From positions 1-21,120 of the forward strand of contig JBHJGU010000080.1 of the NCBI GenBank assembly GCA_050331475.1: DNA of 21,120 bases. Direction: 5' to 3'. Source of the stretch: JBHJGU01 sp050331475. GTDB lineage: Bacteria; Pseudomonadota; Alphaproteobacteria; Caulobacterales; Maricaulaceae. Of this stretch, positions 5,910 through 13,699 are shown one piece after another (position 1 is the first letter of the stretch; each line of letters opens with the position of its first letter). The position numbers and the translations under genes are program-made. The notes below the pieces were generated by a model. It was not told the DNA's origin. It saw only the letters and a list, made by a program, of their open reading frames with translations, and searched no databases.

Positions 5910-8810
5910 ATGGTCATTGATTTAAGACGCTTTGTTGGTCTTGCGGTCATCGGGTTTACCGCCTGCGGGCCGCAGAATCCGTCCAATACTGCGACGGAGC
6001 AAAGAGCGACAGCGGCAAATCCGACACAAGAGGGCGAAGCGTTAGACGCGGGACGCGCCTCGACATCAGGCGGCTCGTTGATCCCGTTCGAGACGTTCAC
6101 CTTGGAAAACGGGCTCGACGTCATCTTCCATATCGACCGATCGGATCCGGTGGTCGCCATTAATCTCGCCGCCCATGTCGGTTCGGCGCGCGAACGCCCC
6201 GGACGGACAGGTTTTGCGCACTTGTTTGAGCATTTGCTGTTTTTGGACTCCGAAAATCTGGGCTATGGCGGCTTGGATGCAATGAACACCCGTATTGGCG
6301 GCGAGGGGACAAACGGCTTCACGACGCAAGATATGACCCAATACTTTCAGGCGGTTCCAAAAGACGCTTTGGAAAAAGTGGTCTGGGCGGAAGCCGACAA
6401 GCTTGGATTTTTCATCAAAACCGTCACTCAGCCGGTCTTGGACAATGAGCGCCAGGTCGTCAAAAACGAAAAACGCCAACGCGTTGATAACCAGCCGTTT
6501 GGACACAATTTCGAGGTGATAAGCCGCGCGATGTACCCCGCCGATCACCCCTATTCCTGGCAGGTGATCGGGTCCCTAGCTGACCTGGACGCAGCCACCC
6601 TGGATGACGTTAAAGCGTTTTACCGGCGCTGGTACGTCCCTAACAATGTGACGATGACGCTAAGCGGCGACTTCGACCCCGCCCAAGGCCGAGACCTCAT
6701 AGAGCGATATTTTGGAGAGATCCCGCGCGGGGATCCGATTGAACCGCTCAAACCGCGTCCCGCACGGTTGGAGACCACGGTCTCGCTTTATCATGAGGAC
6801 AGCTTCGCCACCGTGCCGCGCCTAACCCTAGCCTGGCCGGCGGTGGAGCAGACCCACCCTGACGCCGCCGCGTTGGCCATTCTTTCTGAATATCTCACCG
6901 ATGGTAAGCGCGCGCCGCTGAACGAAATCCTCATCGACGAGATGCAACTGACGTCATCGGCGTCGACGTTTTTTGCCGAAGCCGAATTGGCGGGCGAGTT
7001 TTACCTGATCGTCGATGCTAAAGCCGGCCAAGATCTGAACGCAGTGAAAAGCGGCGTCGAACGGGCCTTCGAACGCTTCATGGACAATGGCTTATCTCAA
7101 GCAGATTTGGATCGCATCAAAGCGGGCTTGGAAGTCGATCTCTACAATCAAATCCAGAGTGCGTTGGGCAAGGCCATCCAATTGGGCGAGAGCAACACCT
7201 TAGCGAACGATCCCGGTTTTCTGGACACGACCGTGGCGCGATTGCAGGCCGTGACGTCGGAGGACGTGATGCGGGTCTTTGAAACTTACCTGTACGAGCA
7301 AGCACATATCGCGACGAGCTTCGTGCCCAAAGGCGAACGCGATTTGATCCTTGAGGGGGCTGAACCCGCGGACGTGCTTGAAGAAACCTTTGCGGGCGGG
7401 TCGGGTGCGCCCGTGGATTTCGATCCCACCGCACGCACATTCGAGCCCACGCCGTCCAGCTTCGATCGATCGGTCGAACCGGATTTTGGAGCCCCCTACA
7501 CCCTGCCTCAGCCCGAGGTGTGGCGGACGCAGCTCGGCAATGGCGTTGAGGTTTATGGCGTTGACAGTCGCGAGACACCGCTTGTGCGCTTTTCTTTGCG
7601 CATCGCGGCGGGGCGCGATCGCGGGTTCCCGGCCGCGCCCGCCATCCCCGCCCTGACCGCGGATATCTTGCAGAAGGGCGTGGCCAGTAAGACCACGGCG
7701 GAATTGGAGGACGCCATCAAAGCGCTCGGTTCGACGATATCCCTGTCGGTCGGGCCCTTCGACATGGAGGTGCGCGGGGCAGCCCTTGAGCGAAATTTTG
7801 CGAAGACCATTGCCCTTGTCGAGGAGATTTTGCTCGAACCGCGCTGGGATGAAGACGAGTTCGCACTGTTAATCCAACGTCGTTCCGATGAAATTGACCA
7901 GCAAGCCGCCAATCCGACGGCAATCGCCCTGCGCGAGGTGGCCGAGTTGGCCTATGGCGCCGATCACGTGCTGGGCTATCAAACCTATGGCCGCAAAGAC
8001 GCTTTGGCGGCGGTGTCCATCGATGATCTTAAAGCGTTTTATCAGGCTTATGTCCGGCCGACCGGAGCCAGCTTGCGGATCGCCGGAGCCGTCGACGCGG
8101 ACACCGTGCAAGCCGCTTTTCAAGGGCTCTCCGAGCGGTGGACGAACGAAAGCGCGCCCGCGGAACCCTTAGCGCCCGCCCGCGCCGTCACCGACAGCGC
8201 GGTATTCATTTACGACGTACCGGGGGCTAAGCAATCGGTCATCCTCGCCGAACGGCCATCGCTAAGCGCAAAACATCCCGATTATCCGCTTGCTGAGGCG
8301 ATGAATTTCTTCCTTGGCGGCATTTACACCTCGCAATTGAACACCGAGCTCCGGGTCAATCGCGGCTATACCTATGGCGTTCAGTCGTTCTTTGACACGT
8401 TCGCCGATCGTGGGCGGTTTCGTGTGTTTACCTCAGTGCGCTCCGACGTCACATTGGAGTCGCTGAAGCTGATCCGAGACATCCTTGCCGATTACGGGCC
8501 GGGCTTCACGACAAGCGATCTTGAGACGTTGAAAACAGCCCTCCTGCGCGGCCAAGCTCTGAATAACGAGACCCTTAGCGCTAAGCTTGGTTATCTCGAA
8601 GCGATTGCGGATTACGGCTATCCAGCAGACTTCCAGGCGCGTAACGCCGAGGCGATCGAGGCCATGACCTTGGATGATTTCAAGCGATTGGCGCAGGCTT
8701 ACCTTCGCCCCGAGGCGATGCGCTGGATCGTGGTGGGCGATGCGGAAAGTCAGGCCAAACGGCTTACGGAGCTGGGCTTCGGCGAACCGGTCCTGCTTGC
8801 CGCGGACTAA
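5910..8810 (+). CDS. M16-family zinc metalloprotease (probable lipoprotein)
   Basis: A 966-residue protein with two tandem M16 halves. The first half carries the inverted zinc motif HLFEH (H104, E107, H108) and the third ligand in NERQVVKNE (E187, with E180 as the auxiliary acid). The second half (from about residue 530) lacks the zinc motif but keeps ELRVNRGYTYG, the Arg/Tyr signature that completes the active site in trans. The N-terminus is a signal peptide (MVIDLRRFVGLAVIGFTAC); C19 looks like a lipobox cysteine, although Phe at -3 is unusual. Gly at +2 gives no inner-membrane retention signal, so an envelope, perhaps outer-membrane, location is likely. The ATG at 5910 was chosen for its GGGGA ribosome binding site and because it gives a clean signal peptide; the longer frame from 5826 would put 28 extra residues before it. 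Relatives degrade oligopeptides in the periplasm; the substrate here is unknown. Confidence 0.9.
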   Translation: MVIDLRRFVGLAVIGFTACGPQNPSNTATEQRATAANPTQEGEALDAGRASTSGGSLIPFETFTLENGLDVIFHIDRSDPVVAINLAAHVGSARERPGRTGFAHLFEHLLFLDSENLGYGGLDAMNTRIGGEGTNGFTTQDMTQYFQAVPKDALEKVVWAEADKLGFFIKTVTQPVLDNERQVVKNEKRQRVDNQPFGHNFEVISRAMYPADHPYSWQVIGSLADLDAATLDDVKAFYRRWYVPNNVTMTLSGDFDPAQGRDLIERYFGEIPRGDPIEPLKPRPARLETTVSLYHEDSFATVPRLTLAWPAVEQTHPDAAALAILSEYLTDGKRAPLNEILIDEMQLTSSASTFFAEAELAGEFYLIVDAKAGQDLNAVKSGVERAFERFMDNGLSQADLDRIKAGLEVDLYNQIQSALGKAIQLGESNTLANDPGFLDTTVARLQAVTSEDVMRVFETYLYEQAHIATSFVPKGERDLILEGAEPADVLEETFAGGSGAPVDFDPTARTFEPTPSSFDRSVEPDFGAPYTLPQPEVWRTQLGNGVEVYGVDSRETPLVRFSLRIAAGRDRGFPAAPAIPALTADILQKGVASKTTAELEDAIKALGSTISLSVGPFDMEVRGAALERNFAKTIALVEEILLEPRWDEDEFALLIQRRSDEIDQQAANPTAIALREVAELAYGADHVLGYQTYGRKDALAAVSIDDLKAFYQAYVRPTGASLRIAGAVDADTVQAAFQGLSERWTNESAPAEPLAPARAVTDSAVFIYDVPGAKQSVILAERPSLSAKHPDYPLAEAMNFFLGGIYTSQLNTELRVNRGYTYGVQSFFDTFADRGRFRVFTSVRSDVTLESLKLIRDILADYGPGFTTSDLETLKTALLRGQALNNETLSAKLGYLEAIADYGYPADFQARNAEAIEAMTLDDFKRLAQAYLRPEAMRWIVVGDAESQAKRLTELGFGEPVLLAAD

Positions 8811-9241
8811 CGCTTGGCGACGTCTAACACCGCATGCACAGCGTGGTCGTCGACGTTGGAGACGAACAATACGCCGATCCAAGAGGCGTGAAACAACACC
8901 GATCCCAGCGCGATCGCGGACAGGCTGGCGATCAAGGTGATCCCCAGCACGGTCATCACGCTAAGGGCGCCATAAACCAGCCGGAGCGCGGCGGCGTCTT
9001 CCTGCCCGATCCGCAAGCCCACAAAGGCGAGAACCGGAGAGACGAGCAAGCTCTTAATCGCCGCCATGCCCACCAAAAGCCGTGCGAGATCCGGGTCAGC
9101 GAGGAATTTCGCTTGCGGCTCGGTCACCGCCAGGGTGGCGAACACCACCGCGACGAGCCCGCCCGCCCAGATGAGCCGTCGCCACACCCCCGCTAAGGGT
9201 CGGGTCTGAAGTTTTCCGGAGAGGATTTCGATATGCGCCAT
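8807..9241 (-). CDS. Small hypothetical integral membrane protein
   Basis: A 144-residue protein with no recognised family. Hydrophobic segments lie at about 22-40, 52-76, 90-110 and 112-128, so three or four membrane helices are expected. A conserved-looking polar stretch (TEPQAKFLADPDLARLL) lies between the first two. The ATG at 9241 is the first in the frame; the nearest GAGG is about 12 bases upstream, rather far for a ribosome binding site. The stop codon interlocks with that of the M16 protease on the other strand (four shared bases, CTAA). It is the last of three collinear minus-strand membrane-associated genes, 99 bp downstream of the DUF4199 gene. Confidence 0.7.
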   Translation of the reverse strand: MAHIEILSGKLQTRPLAGVWRRLIWAGGLVAVVFATLAVTEPQAKFLADPDLARLLVGMAAIKSLLVSPVLAFVGLRIGQEDAAALRLVYGALSVMTVLGITLIASLSAIALGSVLFHASWIGVLFVSNVDDHAVHAVLDVAKR

Positions 9242-9340
9242 GATTAAAGGCTACCTCAAAAACCGCATGTTGGCCAAGAGCGCCCGCCGTCACCTCCGTT
9301 CGCGACCCTCGCATGTCACATGAACGATTTGGGCGCGGGG

Positions 9341-9877
9341 CTAAACCTGCGTCGCCGCCCCCGAACGCCCCTTCGACCTCGAGCGCAGCAAACCCGCAGT
9401 GATGAGCGAGACCAAAACGCCCACCGGGACGATCTCGGTGAGGGTGATCAGCATGCGGGTGAGCGGATTGGCGTAGAGCGCGCGAAACTGCTCCACCTGT
9501 TGGGCCCGCTGTGCGCGTTGCGCGTCGGATAACCCGGCCGCGTTCAGGCTGTCCGCCGCATACGCATCATAAAACTGGTAGTCGGTGGCGAACAAATACG
9601 CCTCCCAGACCGCCACATAAGCCAAGCTGGCGAAACCGGTCATGACCAGACCCAGGCCCAAGGCCGGCCAAAACCCGATGACGCCGCCGCAATCGGTGTC
9701 CCGATGCCGCCGGACGCCCACATAGATCAGCGATAACGCGAGCAGCATGATGAGATAGCCGACCCATTGGCTGCCGATCCCCGCAAGCTCCAACCCCGCG
9801 ACCATGGACACAATGATAATTAACCCGGCGGTTATTCCGTAAAGCGCACCGCATCTAAGCGTTGGGTTCCCGCGCAC
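9341..9877 (-). CDS. DUF4199 family membrane protein (GTG start)
   Basis: A 178-residue protein with four membrane helices, at about 8-30, 38-55, 69-92 and 145-168. The sequence pattern matches the DUF4199 family: a helix, a short loop with RRHRDTDCGGVIGFWPAL, then YVAVWEAY, a soluble stretch with YANPLTRMLITLTEIVPVGVLVSLI, and a basic tail. The function of the family is not known. The start is a GTG at 9877, chosen because a near-perfect ribosome binding site (AAAGGAGGT, 9882-9890) lies directly upstream; the longer frame to 9967 would place that site inside the coding region. It lies 108 bp downstream of the LuxR-type gene on the same strand. Regulator plus DUF4199 pairs of this kind are, as I recall, common, so the two probably work together. 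Confidence 0.85.
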   Translation of the reverse strand: MRGNPTLRCGALYGITAGLIIIVSMVAGLELAGIGSQWVGYLIMLLALSLIYVGVRRHRDTDCGGVIGFWPALGLGLVMTGFASLAYVAVWEAYLFATDYQFYDAYAADSLNAAGLSDAQRAQRAQQVEQFRALYANPLTRMLITLTEIVPVGVLVSLITAGLLRSRSKGRSGAATQV

Positions 9878-9881
9878 GCTG

Positions 9882-9890
9882 ACCTCCTTT
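9882..9890 (-). promoter_or_regulatory. Strong ribosome binding site that fixes a GTG start
   Basis: Read on the minus strand this is AAAGGAGGT, nearly the full anti-Shine-Dalgarno complement, four bases before the GTG at 9877-9875. It is the strongest ribosome binding site in the window. Confidence 0.8.
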
Positions 9891-9985
9891 GTGCTGCATG
9901 ACGGGCGCACTCTGCCGCGTTTCCGCGGCGGCGACAGGGGCGATTTCGTCAATGACCGCCGCCTCACCCGTTTGGGCGAGGGCGA

Positions 9986-10411
9986 TCACCCGATCAGGCG
10001 ATGGGCTTGCGCGGCGGCCACCGCTTGGGTGCGGTTCGCAGCCCCGAGCTTGCGGAACACGCCGCGGGCGTGGGTCTTGACCGTGTTAGGCGACACCGCC
10101 AGCCGGCGCGCGATCGCCTTGTTGGTCAGCCCTTGGGCGAGGAGCGCGAGCACCGCCATTTCCCGCTCGGTCAGCCCCAGAGCGTCCGCCGTCGCGCGAT
10201 TGAGATCCCGCAACCCTGGGCGGCGATAAAGCTGGCGACCCACCCAGACGCCGAGGGCCAAAAAGCCGGCGCCGGCGAGGCCGAGGCCCAATTCCAGAGC
10301 ATAAGCGCGCGCGCTCACCCGGTAATCGAGCCATTGCAAAGCGAATGCGCCCAGCGCCAAAGCCAGACCATAGCCGGCCCAGCGCAGCAGCGATTTGCGT
10401 GGTCCAGCCAT
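9986..10411 (-). CDS. Membrane-anchored LuxR-type (GerE HTH) transcriptional regulator
   Basis: A 141-residue protein. Two membrane helices lie at about 10-26 and 38-57, followed by a C-terminal LuxR/GerE helix-turn-helix at about 77-138: LTEREMAVLALLAQGLTNKAIA and SPNTVKTHARGVFRKLGAANRTQAV. There is no receiver or autoinducer-binding domain, so it is a short inner-membrane-tethered DNA-binding protein rather than a response regulator. The ATG at 10411 follows a GGGG ribosome binding site (GTTGGGGCGAC); the longer frame from 10492 would add 27 residues of soluble sequence before the helices. It is followed by the DUF4199 membrane gene, which may pass it a signal. How it senses anything is not visible. 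Confidence 0.87.
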   Translation of the reverse strand: MAGPRKSLLRWAGYGLALALGAFALQWLDYRVSARAYALELGLGLAGAGFLALGVWVGRQLYRRPGLRDLNRATADALGLTEREMAVLALLAQGLTNKAIARRLAVSPNTVKTHARGVFRKLGAANRTQAVAAAQAHRLIG

Positions 10412-10883
10412 GTCGCCCCAACCTGCACCCCGAAACCCATCGCGTGTCGACGAGCTTAGCGCGTTATCTTTGGGCCTGTAAGGTTTCACCAAACCGCAAA
10501 TTTTGTGACCGGGACGATGGTGTGGCTGTCTGGCCGCAGCCCGCCGAACGCATCAGGGATTGACCGGCGGGGAAGGCGCCAACAGGGTCCAATCACCTAT
10601 TCGGTGTTGCCATCGGCGAGTCTTTTAGAACAGAAAAAATCTGGAGTGGGTGATGAGAACCGTCCGACTTTATCAAAATAACGAAGATTTCAATACATTA
10701 AAATAACATATGCTGTAATTTGGCGATCGTAGCTTTGTGTCACAAGACAACATAGAGTGCATTCCTGTGATGATTGGGTTGAACGCAATTCAATCCGGGC
10801 ACGGTCAACCTAATATTAAGACCGGATAGCGTCCTCGATATCAGCATGCAAAATACCGCGCAGCACTTCCCGGGACTGAACAC
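10412..10883. other. Gene-free region, AT-rich in its centre
   Basis: It lies between the start of the LuxR-type gene and the stop of the ubiH-like gene, both on the minus strand. Bases about 10620-10770 are AT-rich. Two inverted repeats are visible: TTGTGTCACAA at 10735-10745 (5-bp arms, one base between), and a hairpin with arms 10776-10783 and 10789-10796 (eight pairs, one of them G-T). Neither has a T-run, so neither looks like a terminator. The region probably carries the promoter of the LuxR-type gene. No coding frame has support. Confidence 0.5.
10735..10745. repeat. Short perfect inverted repeat, possible operator
   Basis: TTGTG, one base, CACAA. The half-site TGTG is reminiscent of CRP-type operators, but the spacing is far too short for the TGTGA-N6-TCACA consensus. 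It lies in the AT-rich region upstream of the membrane-bound LuxR-type gene and could bind that protein or another regulator. Chance is not excluded. Confidence 0.25.
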
Positions 10884-12149
10884 CTAGCTGAGCGGGCTTA
10901 ACCCACGCAACAGTCGGGGCAAATCGCCAACCGACCCGCCCGCTTCACGCATAAAGAACCGGCGGAGAGGCGGGGCCGCGTCCACCGCCGCCATGCCGAG
11001 GTTACGGGCCAAGCGCAGGGGCGCCCAATCATTAGAGAACAAGCGGTTGAACACATCGGTGCCCACCGCGAGCACCGTATTGTCGAACCGTCGCCAGGTT
11101 TGATAGCGCTTGAGCACGTCTTCACGGCCGGGATCGAGGCCGAGCGCGCGCGCCTCGCCTAACACCTCCGCCAAGGCGGCCGTGTCCCTGAGCCCCATAT
11201 TGAAGCCTTGGCCAGCGATCGGGTGGATGGCGTGGGCGGCGTCGCCCACCAGCACCGTACGGTCAGCCACATAGCTTTGGGCCAGCTGTAAGCCTAGGGG
11301 ATAGGTCCAGCGCGGCCCGTCCAAAGCGATCGCGCCATAAAGATCACCGATCCGCAGCCCTAACTCTTGCAGGAACAGATCATCATCCGCCTGAGCGAGC
11401 GCGGCGGCGATATCTTTGCGCTCTGTCCACACGATGTTCGCGCGCCGCCCCGGCAGAGGCAGGATCGCCAAAGGCCCAGAGGGCAAAAACGCTTCGTGGG
11501 CCACGCCTTCTGGGTCGTGGTCGAATTGTACCGTGGCGACGATCCCGGCTTGGTCATAGGCCCAGCCCACGACGTCGACGCTGACTTGATTGCGGACAAA
11601 AGAATTCCGACCGTCCGCGCCGACAACCAGACGAGCCATGAGCCATCGGCCGTCTTGCAGTCGCACGTCAATGCGCTCCGCGCCCGTGTCCAATTGGGCG
11701 ACCTCAGCCGGCGCAATGCGGGTCACGCCTGCGGTCGCATCCGCAGTCTTGAGCAAAGCTTGGCGGATATGGCGGTTTTCCGCCATCCAGCCCAGCGGTT
11801 CGCCCGCCTCGCCCGGAGCGATCTCGCGGCGGTCGAAATGCAGGCTCAAGAGCGCGGGTCCGCCTTGACGGGCGCGACCGCCCGGACGGCCGTCACTCAC
11901 CAGGATATGCTCAATCCGCTGAACCCGGTCCTGCAAAGCGTCCGCCACGCCCAGCGCTTCGAGCATGCGATAGCTGGAAAACGCTAAGGCTGAGGCGCGA
12001 CCGTCAAAGGCGGCCTCCGTTTGCGCGGTGTCGCTAAGCGCGTCGATCACCGCAGTCTCCAGCCCCGCGGCCGCACACGCCAATCCGGCGGTCAGACCGT
12101 TCAGCCCACCGCCCACAATCATCACGTCGAATTCGGTCTTTTCCACCAT
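10884..12149 (-). CDS. ubiH: UbiH/UbiF-family FAD-dependent ubiquinone-biosynthesis hydroxylase
   Basis: A 421-residue flavoprotein monooxygenase of the family that hydroxylates the ring of ubiquinone precursors. The FAD-binding Rossmann motif IVGGGLNGLTAGL is at 11-23, the GD-type motif VVGADGRNSFVR is at about 175-186, and the second FAD motif VLVGDAAHAIHPIAGQGFN is at about 299-317. All three are diagnostic for UbiH/UbiF/COQ6-type enzymes. Which ring position is hydroxylated cannot be decided from sequence, so the gene symbol names the family. The start at 12149 (MVEKTEFDVMIVGGG) matches the usual short N-terminus; a GTG at 12197 would add 16 residues. No strong ribosome binding site is seen. 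The gene diverges from the ammonium transporter, with 120 bp between the two start codons. Confidence 0.88.
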   Translation of the reverse strand: MVEKTEFDVMIVGGGLNGLTAGLACAAAGLETAVIDALSDTAQTEAAFDGRASALAFSSYRMLEALGVADALQDRVQRIEHILVSDGRPGGRARQGGPALLSLHFDRREIAPGEAGEPLGWMAENRHIRQALLKTADATAGVTRIAPAEVAQLDTGAERIDVRLQDGRWLMARLVVGADGRNSFVRNQVSVDVVGWAYDQAGIVATVQFDHDPEGVAHEAFLPSGPLAILPLPGRRANIVWTERKDIAAALAQADDDLFLQELGLRIGDLYGAIALDGPRWTYPLGLQLAQSYVADRTVLVGDAAHAIHPIAGQGFNMGLRDTAALAEVLGEARALGLDPGREDVLKRYQTWRRFDNTVLAVGTDVFNRLFSNDWAPLRLARNLGMAAVDAAPPLRRFFMREAGGSVGDLPRLLRGLSPLS

Positions 12150-12269
12150 GCCCGCGAAGCTAGCGCGGATGCGCGCTGTCGCCAACGTATGCTGCACGCG
12201 CGAAAGGCGCCTTGACGTGATCGCACAAGCCGCCCTCAGATGGGGGAGGGGTTATCGGGGAGCTTGCAA

Positions 12270-13622
12270 ATGAGACGGAACGGGATCGCTTTCGGCGTGG
12301 CGTTAGGCTTGGGCGGCGCAAGCGCGAGCGCGCAAGAGGCGGACCTGGCGTCTCGGTTAACCGCGCTCGAAGCGGAACTCGCTCAGGCCCAGGCCGTGTC
12401 GGCCTATGTGGACAACACCTTCTTGTTTCTGGTTTCCGGCATGGTGGTCATGTTCATGGCCGCGGGGTTTTGCATGCTCGAGGCGGGATTGGTTCGCCAA
12501 AAAAACGCGGCCACGATCTGCCTAAAAAACATCTCGCTTTACGCCCTCGCCGGGCTCGCCTTTTACCTTTGCGGCTATGAGTTGATGTATGGCGGTCAAA
12601 CGCCGTTTTTTGGCGTCCCCGGACCCTGGGCCCCCTCGGACAGTTTAGACACGGGCTACGCCTCGGCCTCGGACTGGTTTTTCCAGATGGTGTTTGTCGC
12701 CACCGCCGCCTCGGTCGTCTCCGGCGCTTTGGCCGAGCGGATCAAGCTATGGCCCTTCTTGATCTTCGTGGTGTTGCTGTGCGGGCTGATCTACCCGATC
12801 CAAGGGGCGTGGAAATGGGGCGGCGGTTGGCTCGACGCGCTGGGCTTCCAAGATTTTGCGGGCTCCACCTTGGTGCACTCCACTGGCGGTTGGGCGGCGT
12901 TGACGGGAGCGATCCTCTTGGGTCCGCGCACGGGCAAATTCGACGCCCAAGGCCGGGTGCGGGCCATGCCGGGCTCCAACCTGCCTTTAGCGGCTTTAGG
13001 AACCTTTGTTTTATGGATGGGGTGGTTCGGCTTTAACGGCGGATCGCAATTGGCGCTTGGCACCGAGGCGGACGCCAACGCGGTGGCGATGATTTTCGCC
13101 AATACCAACACAGCGGCCGCTGCGGGCGTTGTCGCCGCCATGGCCTTGTCCCAGGTTCGGTATGGCAAGGTTGACCTAACACTGGCGCTGAACGGCGCCA
13201 TCGGTGGTTTGGTGTCGATCACCGCAGGCCCGCTCGACCCCGCGCTGTGGCAAGCGATGATCATCGGGGGCCTTGGGGGGATCTTAGTGGTGCTCGTAGT
13301 GCCACTATTGGACCGTTTGCGGATCGACGATGTGGTCGGCGCGATCGCCGCCCATCTCGCTTGCGGGATTTGGGGGACATTGGCGGTCGCCTGGACCACC
13401 CAAGCCGAGGGGCTGGGGCCACTGAGCCAATTGGGCGTCCAAGCGTTGGGGGTTCTCGCCATTGGACTGTTTGTCAGCATAGCCAGCGCGCTGATTTGGT
13501 TGGCCTTGAAAGCCAGCTTCGGTATCCGCGCCAGCCAAGAGGACGAATACCAAGGGTTGGACATCGCCGAATGCGGACTGGAGGCCTATCCTGAGTTTTC
13601 CGTGTCCGGGAAAGCGCGTTAA
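12270..13622 (+). CDS. amt: Amt/MEP/Rh-family ammonium transporter
   Basis: A 450-residue inner-membrane ammonium channel. The signal peptide is at 1-21 (cleavage near SAQ), followed by a short periplasmic coiled-coil stretch (about 24-45) and about eleven membrane helices. The twin pore histidines are H203 (in TLVHSTGG) and H362 (in AIAAHLACGIWGT). Motifs of the family include FCMLEAGLVRQKN, SGALAERI and DFAGSTLVH. The C-terminal tail ends GLDIAECGLEAYPEF, the cytoplasmic segment that usually contacts PII proteins, with Cys where His is common. No glnK/glnB gene is adjacent, although one often is. The ATG at 12270 has GGGGAG seven bases upstream, and the longer frame from 12240 would spoil the signal peptide. 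I found no convincing sigma-54 promoter. Confidence 0.92.
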   Translation: MRRNGIAFGVALGLGGASASAQEADLASRLTALEAELAQAQAVSAYVDNTFLFLVSGMVVMFMAAGFCMLEAGLVRQKNAATICLKNISLYALAGLAFYLCGYELMYGGQTPFFGVPGPWAPSDSLDTGYASASDWFFQMVFVATAASVVSGALAERIKLWPFLIFVVLLCGLIYPIQGAWKWGGGWLDALGFQDFAGSTLVHSTGGWAALTGAILLGPRTGKFDAQGRVRAMPGSNLPLAALGTFVLWMGWFGFNGGSQLALGTEADANAVAMIFANTNTAAAAGVVAAMALSQVRYGKVDLTLALNGAIGGLVSITAGPLDPALWQAMIIGGLGGILVVLVVPLLDRLRIDDVVGAIAAHLACGIWGTLAVAWTTQAEGLGPLSQLGVQALGVLAIGLFVSIASALIWLALKASFGIRASQEDEYQGLDIAECGLEAYPEFSVSGKAR

Positions 13623-13650
13623 CGTGCGTTAACGGTTTATCGAGGGTTAA
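13617..13650 (+). promoter_or_regulatory. Clustered GTTAAC/TTAA motifs upstream of ftsK
   Basis: GTTAAC at 13618-13623 and at 13628-13633, ten bases apart, are followed by GGTTAAGG around 13645-13652. The first copy includes the stop codon of the amt gene. CtrA, the cell-cycle master regulator of Caulobacter relatives, binds TTAA-N7-TTAAC; here the spacing is six, so the match is imperfect. The position just before a cell-division gene makes a cell-cycle operator plausible, but it is an inference. Confidence 0.3.
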
Positions 13651-13699
13651 GGCCTAGGAATACGGGGTTGAGCCTACCGTAGCGCCGTGAGGACCCCCC

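Noticed and set aside
12241..12270. Sigma-54 (NtrC-type) promoter before the ammonium transporter
   Set aside because: A TTGC is present at 12264-12267, but there is no GG at the required distance and it would lie directly at the start codon.
12791..13564. Long open frame (257 codons) on the strand opposite the amt gene
   Set aside because: It lies wholly antisense to a well-supported transporter gene and its translation is Pro/Ala/Ser-rich without any domain; it is the usual mirror frame of GC-rich coding DNA.
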